From Caldilineaceae bacterium (lineage in GTDB: Bacteria > Chloroflexota > Anaerolineae > Caldilineales > Caldilineaceae), in the NCBI GenBank assembly GCA_022821585.1, contig JAJEDI010000062.1, positions 37,236-101,235 on the forward strand: 64,000 nt of DNA, read 5' to 3'. Shown piece by piece: positions 55,317-63,886 of the stretch (the stretch's first letter is position 1; every line of letters begins with the position of its first letter). Both the position numbers and the translations under genes were made by a program. The notes under the pieces were generated by a model. The model did not search any database. It was given only the letters and a program-made list of their open reading frames with translations, and had not been told where the DNA came from.

Positions 55317-55593
55317 GATGGTTATGTTCCTTCGGGGGTAGGGGCTGCTGGGTGCAGCGCTGGGCGCGATTGTGCTGTGTGAATACCAGAATATACCAGT
55401 GAGGTTGAAGAGTCCAGGTCTGGCGGCACCTCTTTCGGTCCAAGTCGGCGAAATGGGGAACGGCAGTGGTTAGTGGTTAGGGGATGGGGGTCGTTGACAT
55501 TTGTTTGATCTTATATTTGCTGGTCCGTAGCGTTGTCAGGCCTTGAGGGACGCAGGTTTTTGCGAGGTTTGAAGGGGGTTAGGGTAACCCTGC

Positions 55594-55860
55594 GGGCACC
55601 CACGAGGGGTGGCCCTGCGGGGGTTGGGTTGGTTGGCGCGTTTTGGCGGCCTTGGGCACCCACAAGGGGTGCCCCTACGGGGGGGTTGGGTTGGTTGGCG
55701 CGTTTTGGCGGGACTGGGCACCCACAAGGGGTGCCCCTACGGGGGTTTGGCAGGTTGGCGCGTTATAGCGGGACTGGGCACCCACAAGGGGTGCCCCTAC
55801 GGGGGGTTTGGTGGGACTGGAGGGACGTGGGTTGGCGGAATTTTTTTGGTTGGGCACCCG
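55594..55860. repeat. Tandem array of about 61-bp units with GGGCACC/GGTGCCC hairpins
   Basis: The hairpin core GGGCACCCACAAGGGGTGCC (first copy slightly altered) starts at 55594, 55654, 55716 and 55776, with a broken fifth at 55852. Units are 60-62 bp and include GGTTGGCGCGTTTTGGCGGG between hairpins. The hairpin alone also occurs near 50330, 50751 and 50832. Confidence 0.8.
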
Positions 55861-55900
55861 TCCAATATCGACACCAGGTCGGCGAGGCATGTTGTAGGAG

Positions 55901-55962
55901 GGGGGGCGTTGCGGGGGCGGAGCCCCCGCACAAGGGAGGGCCGAATAGGCCCGACCGCCCAA
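55901..55962. repeat. GC-rich double-hairpin dispersed repeat, copy 2
   Basis: GCGGGGGC-GGA-GCCCCCGC (55911-55929) is followed by ACAAGGGAGG, then GGGCCGAATAGGCCC and GACCGCCCAA. It is the partner of 23346-23405. Confidence 0.75.
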
Positions 55963-55965
55963 CTG

Positions 55966-55993
55966 CAGTAGTCAGTAGTCAGCGGTTAGTGAC
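55966..55993. repeat. 7-bp tandem repeat (4 units, CAGTAGT type)
   Basis: CAGTAGT, CAGTAGT, CAGCGGT, TAGTGAC directly follow the double-hairpin repeat. Confidence 0.65.
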
Positions 55994-56090
55994 GGTGGCG
56001 ATTGATTGAGGAGACAGAGGCGTCTTGGCTCGCCTCGTTCCGGGTCGCGAATGGGGCCGGTGGGGTGGGGGAGGTCTGTGGTTCGCTGTT

Positions 56091-56882
56091 TTAGCCGAAG
56101 GAGAGGTATTCCAAGGCGTCTTCTTCGGATTCGGCGCCGGCGCGGCCTCTGACGATGAGCTCGACCACGTCGTCCAAGCCGACTTCGGGGACGTTGAGGA
56201 TACCCTGGCGGCGGCCGCCTTTGAGGACCATGACGCGGTCGCCGATGGCGAGGATGTCGGGGACGCGCTGGGTGATGAGGACGACGGAGTGGCCGCCGTC
56301 GCGCAGGTCCTTGATGAGGCGGAGGAGGGTGTTGGCTTCGCGGACGCCGAGGGCGGCGGTGGGCTCGTCCATGAGGAGAATTTTGGCGTCGAAGGCGATG
56401 GCTTTGGCGGCGGCGACCATCTGGCGCTGGCCGCCGGACATGCGCTCGACTTTGAGCCTGGGGGAGCTGATGTTGATGTTCAGCCTTTTGAGCAACTCGG
56501 CGGATTCGGCATACATCTTCTTTTTGTCGAGGATGCTGAGGAAGGGCAGGCCTCTCGTGTATTCGCGGCCGAGGAAGATGTTGCGGGCGACGTCGAGGTT
56601 GTTGCAGAGGGCCAGGTCCTGGTAGATCATTTCGATGCCGCAGCTGCGGGCGTCGCGGGGATCGCGAATCGACACTTCTTCGCCGTTTATGAGGATCCGG
56701 CCGCCGTCGGCGACGTGGGCGCCGCTGAGGATCTTCATCAGGGTGGACTTGCCGGCGGCGTTGTCGCCGACCAACCCCAGAATCTCGCCTTCACGCAGTT
56801 CCAAGTCGACCTGGTTCAGCGCCTGGACGCTGCCAAAGCGCTTGGATATGCCCTTCATTTCGACGATGTAGTTGCTTTCCAA
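56091..56882 (-). CDS. Sugar ABC transporter ATP-binding protein, single domain
   Basis: A 263-residue ATPase of the ribose/xylose-type importer family. The start is taken as TTG at 56882 because a very strong GGAGGAGG lies eight bases upstream; ATG 56912 is less likely. Walker A is GDNAAGKST, the signature is MSGGQRQMVAAAKA and Walker B is ILLMDEPTAALG. The H-loop His is replaced by Gln (VVLITQRVPDIL). Only one ATPase domain is present, unlike RbsA/MglA, so it would act as a homodimer. It is the last gene of an operon with a binding protein and two permeases. Confidence 0.9.
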   Translation of the reverse strand: MESNYIVEMKGISKRFGSVQALNQVDLELREGEILGLVGDNAAGKSTLMKILSGAHVADGGRILINGEEVSIRDPRDARSCGIEMIYQDLALCNNLDVARNIFLGREYTRGLPFLSILDKKKMYAESAELLKRLNINISSPRLKVERMSGGQRQMVAAAKAIAFDAKILLMDEPTAALGVREANTLLRLIKDLRDGGHSVVLITQRVPDILAIGDRVMVLKGGRRQGILNVPEVGLDDVVELIVRGRAGAESEEDALEYLSFG

Positions 56883-56957
56883 GGTGATCCTCCTCCGGAC
56901 AGGAGAGAACATAGTGGAGTGGGAGAAAAGAAAATCTCCCACTCCTTATTCAGCTGA

Positions 56958-57962
56958 TTACCAGAGATTGGGGAAGAGATCCACGTTTTCCTTGGTGATC
57001 AGTACGGCGGGCGAAGTCTGCCAGAAGATGACCGGGCGGTTCTCGGCCAGGTCCCTGGCGGACTGGATGATCTTGACGGCGATGAAGGAGGCGTCGTTGA
57101 GGACGGTGCCCCACATGGTGCCGTCGCGAATGGCGTCGTAGACCTCTTTGGCGCCACCGTCAACGCCGAGCACTTTGATGGTGTCCTGGAGGCCGGCCTC
57201 TGCGATCGCCCTGACTGCGCCGAGGCACATGTCGTCGTTATGGCAGTAGACCATGTGGATCTGGTCGGGGTAGGCGGTCAGGTAGTTCTCCATCACGGTG
57301 CGGGCTTCTTCACGGTTCCACATGCCGGTGTCGACGGCGACGAGCTCTCTGCCGGGGCAGTTCTCGGCGACGTATTCACGGGCGGAGGAGCGCTGCGGCA
57401 CGAGGCCATGACCGGTGGCGCCTTCGATGATGACCCAACCCTGGCCGTCTTCGAGAGCCTGGCAGACGGCCATGCCGGCGGTCTTGCCTTCTGCCCAGCC
57501 GGACGAGCCAATCATGGTGTTGACGTAGCCGAGGCCCTCTTCGTCAAGGTCGGCGCCTTCGGCGATCACGGGGATGCCGGCCTCCTGGGCTTCGCGGAGG
57601 GCATCGTTGAGGGCGGAGGTGTCATAGGGAACGAGGGCGATCACGTCGTACTGCTTGGTGATGCAGTCCTCAATGAGGCGGATCTCGTTGGGAATATCGC
57701 CCTGGGTGTCGTAGACATCATAGGTGAAGCCGAATACGTTGGCTTCCTTTTCCGCCAGGGTGACCTTGGCGGTCGAGTAGGGGTGGCCGAGTTCAATGAT
57801 GTGACAGATGCGCAGGTCTTGCACCAGTGGCCAATCTTTGGCTTCGGTCTGCACGGGCGCGGCGCCGTCTGCCGTCATCACCTGTCCGTCCGGCATGACG
57901 CAGGCCGACAACATGAGCGCGAGGACCATAACAGCGATCCAGACTCCGAAATGCTTCCTCAT
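56958..57962 (-). CDS. Sugar ABC transporter substrate-binding lipoprotein
   Basis: A 334-residue Peripla_BP_4-type sugar-binding protein. ATG 57962 follows AAAGGAG; the open frame to 58082 is not needed. The signal peptide ends LALMLSAC, a lipobox. The mature domain shows KQYDVIALVPYDTSALNDAL and AGIPVIAEGADLDEEG, plus MVYCHNDDMCLGAVRAIAEA and VLGVDGGAKEVYDAIRDGTM, the usual pattern of RbsB/ALS-type binding proteins. The ligand is unknown. The gap to the permease gene upstream is 183 bp. Confidence 0.9.
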   Translation of the reverse strand: MRKHFGVWIAVMVLALMLSACVMPDGQVMTADGAAPVQTEAKDWPLVQDLRICHIIELGHPYSTAKVTLAEKEANVFGFTYDVYDTQGDIPNEIRLIEDCITKQYDVIALVPYDTSALNDALREAQEAGIPVIAEGADLDEEGLGYVNTMIGSSGWAEGKTAGMAVCQALEDGQGWVIIEGATGHGLVPQRSSAREYVAENCPGRELVAVDTGMWNREEARTVMENYLTAYPDQIHMVYCHNDDMCLGAVRAIAEAGLQDTIKVLGVDGGAKEVYDAIRDGTMWGTVLNDASFIAVKIIQSARDLAENRPVIFWQTSPAVLITKENVDLFPNLW

Positions 57963-58145
57963 CTTCTTTCTCCTTTGTATCGATAAGATTGTCCTGCGGG
58001 TCGTACTCAGATCAGCAATGCGGGAGAAGTTTCTCCCTCCGGTTCCGAACTCCATCTGTCCAATAGGCGCTCCTTTCGACAAGAGGCTGACGAAGGCTTT
58101 CGCGGCCCCATTGCCGGGCCCTGGCGATAGCCGTCGCCTCAGTGG

Positions 58146-59159
58146 TCAGGCCGTGCGGCGTCTGCGATTCATGTAGACGTCGGAGACGACAACGGAGACC
58201 AGGATGACGCCCTGGATTACCCATTGCCAGTAAGCGCTGACGCCGAGAAGGTTGAGCGAGTTGCGGACGACGCCCAGGAACATGACGCCGGCGACGGCGC
58301 CGAGGACGTTGCCCACGCCTCCGAACAGGGATGTACCGCCGATTACGGTGGCGGAAATGGCGAAGAGGGCGGTGTCTCTGCCGACGCCGGGATTGGCGCT
58401 GACGGCGCGGGAGGCAAGCAGGACGCCGGCGATGCCGCTGCAGAGGCCGGCGACGACGAAGGAGAGCGCGAAGAGACGATTGACGTTGAGGCCGGCGCGG
58501 TGCGACGCGTCGGCGTTGCCGCCGATGGCGTACCAGTAGGTGCCGAGACTGGTCTGGGTCATGATCAGGTGGGCGATGATGCCGATGCCGAAGAAGGCGA
58601 GGGCGGGAAACTCGAAGAGACCCAACCTGGCCGACCCCATCCAGCCGAAACCGTCGGCATGGCCGTAGATGGTGGTCTCGTCGGAGATGATGAAGGTCAG
58701 CCCCTTGACGGCGACCATGGTGGAAAGGGTGGCGATGAAGAAGTTGACCTTCATCCTGGTCACGACAAAGCCGTTGACGATGCCGACACCGGCGCCGGCG
58801 AGAACGCCGAGGAGGGCCGCCATGGGAACGCCCAGGTCCTGGGAGAGGGCGAAGACGACGCCGGCCAGGGCGAGGGTGGCGCCGACACCGAGGTCGATGC
58901 CCCAGGCGATCATGAGGATGGTCAGGCCGATGGAGATGATGCCGTCGATCGAGAACTGGGTGGTCATCTGGGTGATGTTGCGTTCGGTGGCGAAGAAGGG
59001 GACGAAGAGGACGGCATAGGTGAGGGCGAGCCCGAGGAGGATGAAGGCGCGGTACTCGATGAGCCATTGGAGGAGCTCGCCCCATTTTGCGGGCGGCGGT
59101 CCTGCGGGCTGCGCGGTTTCGGCTGTGGGTTGTTTTTGCGGCGTTGGGTTACCGGCCAT
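58146..59159 (-). CDS. Sugar ABC transporter permease (RbsC-like), first
   Basis: A 337-residue membrane protein. The hydrophilic Pro/Gln-rich N-terminus is followed by about eight helices. RbsC-family motifs are IDLGVGATLALAGVV, GIVNGFVVTRMKVNFFIATL, YAIGGNADASHRAGLNVNR and VIGGTSLFGGVGNVLGAVAG. It probably pairs with the second permease gene 230 bp upstream to form a heterodimeric channel. Confidence 0.9.
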   Translation of the reverse strand: MAGNPTPQKQPTAETAQPAGPPPAKWGELLQWLIEYRAFILLGLALTYAVLFVPFFATERNITQMTTQFSIDGIISIGLTILMIAWGIDLGVGATLALAGVVFALSQDLGVPMAALLGVLAGAGVGIVNGFVVTRMKVNFFIATLSTMVAVKGLTFIISDETTIYGHADGFGWMGSARLGLFEFPALAFFGIGIIAHLIMTQTSLGTYWYAIGGNADASHRAGLNVNRLFALSFVVAGLCSGIAGVLLASRAVSANPGVGRDTALFAISATVIGGTSLFGGVGNVLGAVAGVMFLGVVRNSLNLLGVSAYWQWVIQGVILVSVVVSDVYMNRRRRTA

Positions 59160-59231
59160 GAAAGACCTCGTGCGTTACGGCGGACTGGCTAAAGGGGCAC
59201 GCTTTCCTGGAACATCGATCCGCGAAGGAAC

Positions 59232-59268
59232 GCGAAGGGTCGCGAAGAACACCTTTCTTTGATCCGCG
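59232..59268. repeat. Dispersed 37-bp repeat (GCGAAG type), copy 2
   Basis: It lies between the two permease genes and matches 53385-53421 at all but one position; part of another unit (ATCCGCGAAGGGGCGCGAAG) follows. Confidence 0.7.
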
Positions 59269-59389
59269 AAGGGGCGCGAAGAACTTTAAGGAGTTTTCGG
59301 ATTCTCTTTGCGTGACCGGTTGCGGACCGGCCGCACATTGCCCTCGCACAGGGCTGTTCAGACAGACGTCAACGAGCCCTAGTTTCTTG

Positions 59390-60508
59390 CTATTCACCGT
59401 TCGGTCCTGACAGCTGAAGTTCGGGCTCGGTTTTCTTGTCTCTGCCCATTACCTGGATGGCGACGAGGCTGGCGGTTACGACGCCCTGGACGACCAACTG
59501 TGTAGCAGGCTCAAAGCCGAGGATGGTAAGCGAGTTGTTCAGCAGGGCGACGAGGATTGCGCCCCAAACGCCTCTGGCCACGCTGCCTCTGCCGCCGAAG
59601 ATGTAGTTTCCGCCGAGGACGGAGGCGGTGATGGCATGGAACTCGTAGTTGAGCCCGATGAAGTAGTGGCCGGAGCCGGCGCGGGCGCTGACGACCATGG
59701 CGGCGACTGCGGAACAGAGGCCGGTGGCGATATACATCAGCGTGCGGTAGAGGGGGACGCGTACACCGGACAGCTTGGCCGCTTCTTCATCGCCGCCGAT
59801 GGCGTACACCCTGGCGCCCAGGGAGGTCTCGGACAGTATGAGGTGCATGACAAGCGCCAGGGCCAGGAAGATGATTGTGGGTACGGCAAACGGGCCGATA
59901 AAGCCATCGGCAATCAGGAGAAACGGGCTGTTGCGGGGGACCCGGTAGTAGTAGCCGCCGGCGCTGAGCAGGGCGATTCCCTGGAAGATCGTCATCGTGC
60001 CCAGCGTGGTGAGCATGGGATTGGCTTTCAGCCTGCCGACAAGAAAGCCGTTGAAGATACCTGCTACCAGTCCGATTCCCAGGCCGAAGATGCAGGTGGT
60101 TACGATGCCAGCACCGCCCTCGAGCATGGCGACCATGGTGACGCTGATCAGCGACACGAGCGCGCCGACGGAAAGGTCGAAGCTGCCGCTGATCATCATC
60201 CAGCAGACGCCGACGGTCACGATCCCGTTGATGGAGGACTGGCGGAGCACGTTGATGAGATTGCGGGTTGTGAGGAAGCGGGGGTTCAGAATGCCCATCA
60301 GCACGACGAGGGCGACGGTGAGGACGACCTGCGGCTCGCGCAGCAGGAAACTGCCGATAGCATTGAGCTGGCCGCGGCCGCGCAGATTGTCCGGTATGAA
60401 GGCGCGTGCAAAGGGAGCGAAGTTCACGGTTGGTATGTTGCAGTTATCCGATGGTTGAGCGCCACTTCTCCGTCGCCGCCGCCACATCTCTGCACAGGCG
60501 GAGCGCAC
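59390..60508 (-). CDS. Sugar ABC transporter permease (RbsC-like), second
   Basis: A 372-residue frame. The true start is uncertain: residues 1-40 are unlike the family, and an ATG at 60487 or a GTG at 60427 would be more natural. Family motifs are GSFDLSVGALVSLISV, GIFNGFLVGRLKANPMLTTL, YAIGGDEEAAKLSGVRVPLY and SVLGGNYIFGGRGSVARGVW. About nine hydrophobic helices are present. It is the first gene of the transporter operon (permease, permease, binding protein, ATPase). Confidence 0.88.
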   Translation of the reverse strand: MRSACAEMWRRRRRSGAQPSDNCNIPTVNFAPFARAFIPDNLRGRGQLNAIGSFLLREPQVVLTVALVVLMGILNPRFLTTRNLINVLRQSSINGIVTVGVCWMMISGSFDLSVGALVSLISVTMVAMLEGGAGIVTTCIFGLGIGLVAGIFNGFLVGRLKANPMLTTLGTMTIFQGIALLSAGGYYYRVPRNSPFLLIADGFIGPFAVPTIIFLALALVMHLILSETSLGARVYAIGGDEEAAKLSGVRVPLYRTLMYIATGLCSAVAAMVVSARAGSGHYFIGLNYEFHAITASVLGGNYIFGGRGSVARGVWGAILVALLNNSLTILGFEPATQLVVQGVVTASLVAIQVMGRDKKTEPELQLSGPNGE

Positions 60509-61677
60509 GGCCCCGACTTGAACGGCGAGAAGCTGGCAGTGTCTTGTCGCGGTCCACTATCCACTGGTGGCACAGTCTGCAATCGTGTACGAGATCTTTG
60601 TCTTTTCGGGGAATCCCATGCGGTGGGCTGGCCCGCGGTCAGGAGTTGCACAAGACATTGTGCAGAGAATGTCCGAAATATCCGCTGTCTTCATTCAGCA
60701 GAGCATACGGTTAATATCGTTATCTGTCAAAGCGGTTTCGGGCACTGGCAATGGCCCGGTTGGGGCAGACAGGCGGCGCGTCCGCGAAGGGGAAACAGGT
60801 GGAAATCGGGGTATTTTTATGAATTTTTTCATAGAAAATGTCCGCTTTGTCCGCTCAAAGGCGTTTTTTGGGGTTAGTTTGGGAGCGGATCCAGGCCATA
60901 TGTCGAAGGTGTCCATGCAGTTCAGCAGGGCCACGAGGCCGTGCAGGTCCCTTTATTCGGCGGCTGGCCGGTTGATTGTGCTGATGAGTTCCTTGGGGTT
61001 CTTCGCCGCGACCGACTCAAACTGTTGCGGGGATTGGGGCGGATTCGTGGGAGATCGGGCCGCGAATTGGATTGTGCCAGCACCAGCGCATGGAAAGGTG
61101 GGTGGCGCAGAGACAGTGGAACGTCCGGGCTGGAGTCCCGGGGATGGAGAGCGGCGTGCTCCGCTCCAATCGTTGCTCGATTCGGACCGGCAGTGCGCCG
61201 GATGTTCACCTTCAACCCGCTATACGTGCGCAGTCTGCCTACACGCGGACGGCCCACCCAGTCTTTCCTTAGAGTCCCATGGGGTCACAACTCAGGCAAG
61301 CGCGCTCAGGCGCAATCGACACGCCGCCCTTTGGAGTCGGTGCAGGATTTCGGGCCGGATTTTAAGAGAAGGTGTGTCAGGGAGATCAAGCGACGACGGG
61401 GGGAACGCTCGTCTACTCTCGTACGAGCGTTTACGAGAGAATACGAGAGTTTGCGAGAGTTTGCGAGAAAAAAATTCGCCAGGGATTGTAGCAATAATTA
61501 TTTAAAATTAAGTATTGTTTAATTGACAAGTCTTGGAGAGAGTTGACAGAGGTAGCGGGTCATCAGCTCCCGACCCGATACCGTTTGATCCCCATTTCCC
61601 TTCTTTGGATTGCCGGGAGTTTGGCTGGCTCATGGAATTGTCAGCGTTTCCCGGTTATCAGTTTTCGGCATTGCGTT
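60509..61677. other. Long intergenic region with a 10-bp tandem repeat and an AT-rich end
   Basis: About 1.17 kb between the sugar operon and cofC. A 939-bp frame on the plus strand (60567-61505) has no recognisable domain and is not called. Positions 61423-61472 hold five 10-bp repeats, followed at 61480-61530 by AT-rich sequence (TTATTTAAAATTAAGTATTG). The operon promoter should lie near 60509-60800. Confidence 0.5.
61423..61472. repeat. 10-bp tandem repeat, five units
   Basis: ACGAGCGTTT, ACGAGAGAAT, ACGAGAGTTT, GCGAGAGTTT, GCGAGAAAAA. The period is about one DNA helix turn; an AT-rich stretch follows. Confidence 0.75.
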
Positions 61678-62364
61678 CTAGGGGCAGGCGGCGACAGGGC
61701 GTGCACAGCGGCCCGTCGACTCCTGACAACCGAAAACCAGATCGTAGTCTTCGGGCAGGTCGATGTCGAAGACAAGCGAGTCCGACTCGACAACGCGTAC
61801 GGGGATGCCGGCCTCTGCGGCCAAGCGCCGGTGACGTTGGAAACTGTCGCGCCCAAAGGCGAAGGGGATTGCCTGGACCGGCTGCAGCATCAACGCATTG
61901 GTGCCGCCGTCGCGGCTGGGGGCAATGATGATCTGCGGGTCGCGGCCGCGCGGGGACGTCATAGTACGCACATCCTCGGCTGTCAAGTTGGGCATATCGG
62001 TGGGCAGAACCAGAACTCTGGTTGCGCCGCGAGTCACAACGTGGCGGGCAGCCTGAGTCAGGGCTGCGTTGAGTTGAATTTCAGGGGCCGAAGGAAAGAG
62101 CTGGGAACCGGTTTCCAACGACTGGGGGGCTGACAGTTCCTCGGTGAGCCCATGGCATCCCATACGAGTCGCCAAGTTCAGCGCGTCTTTGTCCCGGCTG
62201 ACGACTACGACCCCTGCGTCAATGTGCGCCAGTCGGATTGCGTCCAGTGTGCGCGTGAGAAGATTGCGGTTGAGCGCGCGGCGGGTCTGAGGAGAGAGAC
62301 AGCCTGCCAGGCGGCTTTTGCCCTCACTGAAGGGTTTGACCGGAACGATTGTCCACAAACTCAA
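61678..62364 (-). CDS. cofC: 2-phospho-L-lactate guanylyltransferase (coenzyme F420 synthesis)
   Basis: A 228-residue nucleotidyltransferase that activates a three-carbon phospho-acid (phospholactate or phosphoenolpyruvate) with GTP in F420 biosynthesis. The N-terminal WTIVPVKPFSEGKSRLAGCL is the CofC signature. RVLVLPTDMPNLTAEDV holds the metal-binding Asp, and APSRDGGTNALMLQPVQAIP and FAFGRDSFQRH are also conserved. It starts with TTG at 62364, since no ATG or GTG lies upstream before a stop codon. Other F420 genes are not in the window. Confidence 0.9.
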   Translation of the reverse strand: MSLWTIVPVKPFSEGKSRLAGCLSPQTRRALNRNLLTRTLDAIRLAHIDAGVVVVSRDKDALNLATRMGCHGLTEELSAPQSLETGSQLFPSAPEIQLNAALTQAARHVVTRGATRVLVLPTDMPNLTAEDVRTMTSPRGRDPQIIIAPSRDGGTNALMLQPVQAIPFAFGRDSFQRHRRLAAEAGIPVRVVESDSLVFDIDLPEDYDLVFGCQESTGRCARPVAACP

Positions 62365-62538
62365 TTCAGAGTCCGGTGGTTGGAATCCAATGCATGCACC
62401 TTATCTTTCTCGATTCGTGGTCCGAATTTCGGGGCTCACCTTAGTTCGTACACGATATTCACGGCTACCATTAGCCTGGTGGACATTCCCAATGGGGAAT
62501 GGGCAACTTCACAGAATCGGGGGCAGGGTGGCAAACCG

Positions 62539-63063
62539 TTAGTTGCTGTCTTCTTCAAGTGGTGAAGACGGGTACAAGTGAGCTTCAATATCAGAGAGCA
62601 GCTTCTTGCCCTTTTCCGATATAGTATTGCTATGGCGAAGAGAACCACCACCGTAGTCGATGAGTTTGTCTGACCTCATGCTTGATCTTTCATCTCTGAT
62701 TTCTTCCGCTGTGACTTCAAAGACCTTACAGATGCGATCTCTGATAACGTGACTCGATATGCCATGTTCGAGCGACACAAGTTTCAGGATATGAAAGCGT
62801 AACATACTCACTGGATATGGCAGCAGTACCACATCGGGCCTCTCTGTCACATAGGGACCCAATGAGCGTCCCTTGTGGATTTCGTGGCCCATACTGGCAT
62901 TTTGACCTGCGCCCACAGAAATTGCTTTCAGGTCGCTGACAGTAAATCCTTCCAACTCTTTAGCGTATCTGATCCCGAAAAGATGGAACACGGGAGTCTT
63001 TTCGCGAGGTGGCGCTGCAGCCCACATTTCTTCCAGTTTTGTTGATAGTTCGTCTTTGGTCAT
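62539..63063 (-). CDS. HTH-like domain protein of unknown function
   Basis: A 174-residue protein with AAGGAAAAG before the ATG at 63063. Residues about 25-70 (VFHLFGIRYAKELEGFTVSD, then AGQNASMGHEIHKGRSLGPY and V) resemble a predicted HTH-like domain seen in uncharacterised bacterial proteins, sometimes near restriction or defence genes. The second half (YPVSMLRFHILKLVSLEHGI) appears to be a winged-helix-like segment ending LRHSNTISEKGKKLLSDIEA. It may be a DNA-binding or regulatory protein. It lies next to a nuclease-like gene interrupted by an IS3 element. Confidence 0.7.
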   Translation of the reverse strand: MTKDELSTKLEEMWAAAPPREKTPVFHLFGIRYAKELEGFTVSDLKAISVGAGQNASMGHEIHKGRSLGPYVTERPDVVLLPYPVSMLRFHILKLVSLEHGISSHVIRDRICKVFEVTAEEIRDERSSMRSDKLIDYGGGSLRHSNTISEKGKKLLSDIEAHLYPSSPLEEDSN

Positions 63064-63400
63064 CTTCTTTTCCTTCATGGGAGGTCCAAGCTTTTTCAAG
63101 AAATTTTAGCGCAGAGGGTAGGGGGTTGTTGAGTCAGACCCAGGGCATCGGGTGCAGTCCAAAGTGGGAGCGGGACTCAGGCTACCTCTGGGAATTTACA
63201 CTGAATCCTACAGCCCGCTTTTCCTGACAACCTCAAATCTGGACTGCACCCCAGCGAATCCCGCTGTACTTGCCAAAACTGCCCACTGGCGCCCCCTAAA
63301 CCCACAAGCAATACCAACCTGTACACATGAGCCCCAACCAAATGGATACTCCTTATTATTCCCGTTCCGTGGTCCAAAGATTGGGGCACACCATAGTAGT
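63064..63400. other. Intergenic region with a diverged copy of a downstream sequence
   Basis: About 340 bp without a gene. Its right part (about 63346-63410, with TTCCGTGGTCCAAAGATTGG) resembles 62410-62460 (ATTCGTGGTCCGAATTTCGG). Both stretches lie just downstream of a minus-strand gene. Confidence 0.5.
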
Positions 63401-63886
63401 TCAATTCAAGTGTCGTAAATCAAAAAGGAGGTGGGTCAATCGAATGCGGGGATATGGCTCAGAACGGACATGGTTCGATTCATATACGGATTGAAGCCAA
63501 TGGATTGGATTGGCTAGACTCATCCTGTGCCCCTGACCCATTCTCTGGTGCTTTTCGATCTGAATATTGATACGTTTGACTATCTCATTGGGAGCTCCTT
63601 CGATAATATAACCAACCATTGCCCCGACCGCAGATGTTCTTCCGTATTTTCCAGCAACAAATCTATCGACACCCTCGACAACGTAGCAGCGAGTTAGGTA
63701 GTTTTCCGCAAGCCGTTTACATTCAATGCTTAGAAACACGTCGTCAGCTCGTTCCATATACGGGAAAATTACAATGTCAATAAAAGAGCCTCGGTCGGAG
63801 TCATCATCGCCCTTACGCATTTCATCCGTTGGATCGTAATGCTGAGGTAGTACTACAAAATGACCTGCCCCCGACGTTTGTACCAC
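63401..63886 (-). pseudogene. PD-(D/E)XK nuclease-like gene cut at its 5' end by an IS3 element
   Basis: A 161-codon frame opening with a GTG inside the IS end. Native sequence appears to begin at about 63860 (FVVLPQHYDPTDEMRKGDDD). The core shows FIDIVIFPYMERADDVFLSI followed by ECKRLAENYL, a D...E-x-K pattern of restriction-type nucleases, then AGKYGRTSAVGAMVGYIIEG. The N-terminal part is missing because the IS starts at 63861, so this is probably a remnant of a restriction or defence protein rather than a working gene. Confidence 0.65.

Larger units (their letters stand above)
55317..56090. other. Repeat-filled intergenic region
   Basis: Positions 55317 to about 55484 repeat the array spacer, including 7-bp repeats at 55464-55484. 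Then come the GGGCACC hairpin array (55594-55860), a GC-rich double-hairpin repeat (55901-55962) and another 7-bp run (55966-55993). No gene was recognised. Confidence 0.7.

Noticed and set aside
53944..55860. CRISPR array
   Set aside because: Repeats are 7-bp runs, 21-bp coding repeats or contiguous 61-bp units; there are no 25-40 bp repeats with unique spacers and no cas1/cas2. The Cas4-like gene nearby does not make it a CRISPR locus.
58012..59085. A 357-codon minus-strand frame overlapping the first sugar permease
   Set aside because: Extremely Arg/His/Pro-rich; wrong frame of the permease gene.
60567..61505. A 312-codon plus-strand frame in the gap before cofC
   Set aside because: No recognisable domain and no Shine-Dalgarno; many scattered Cys, Arg and Ser residues, and it ends by reading through the 10-bp repeats, as expected of chance frames in GC-rich DNA.
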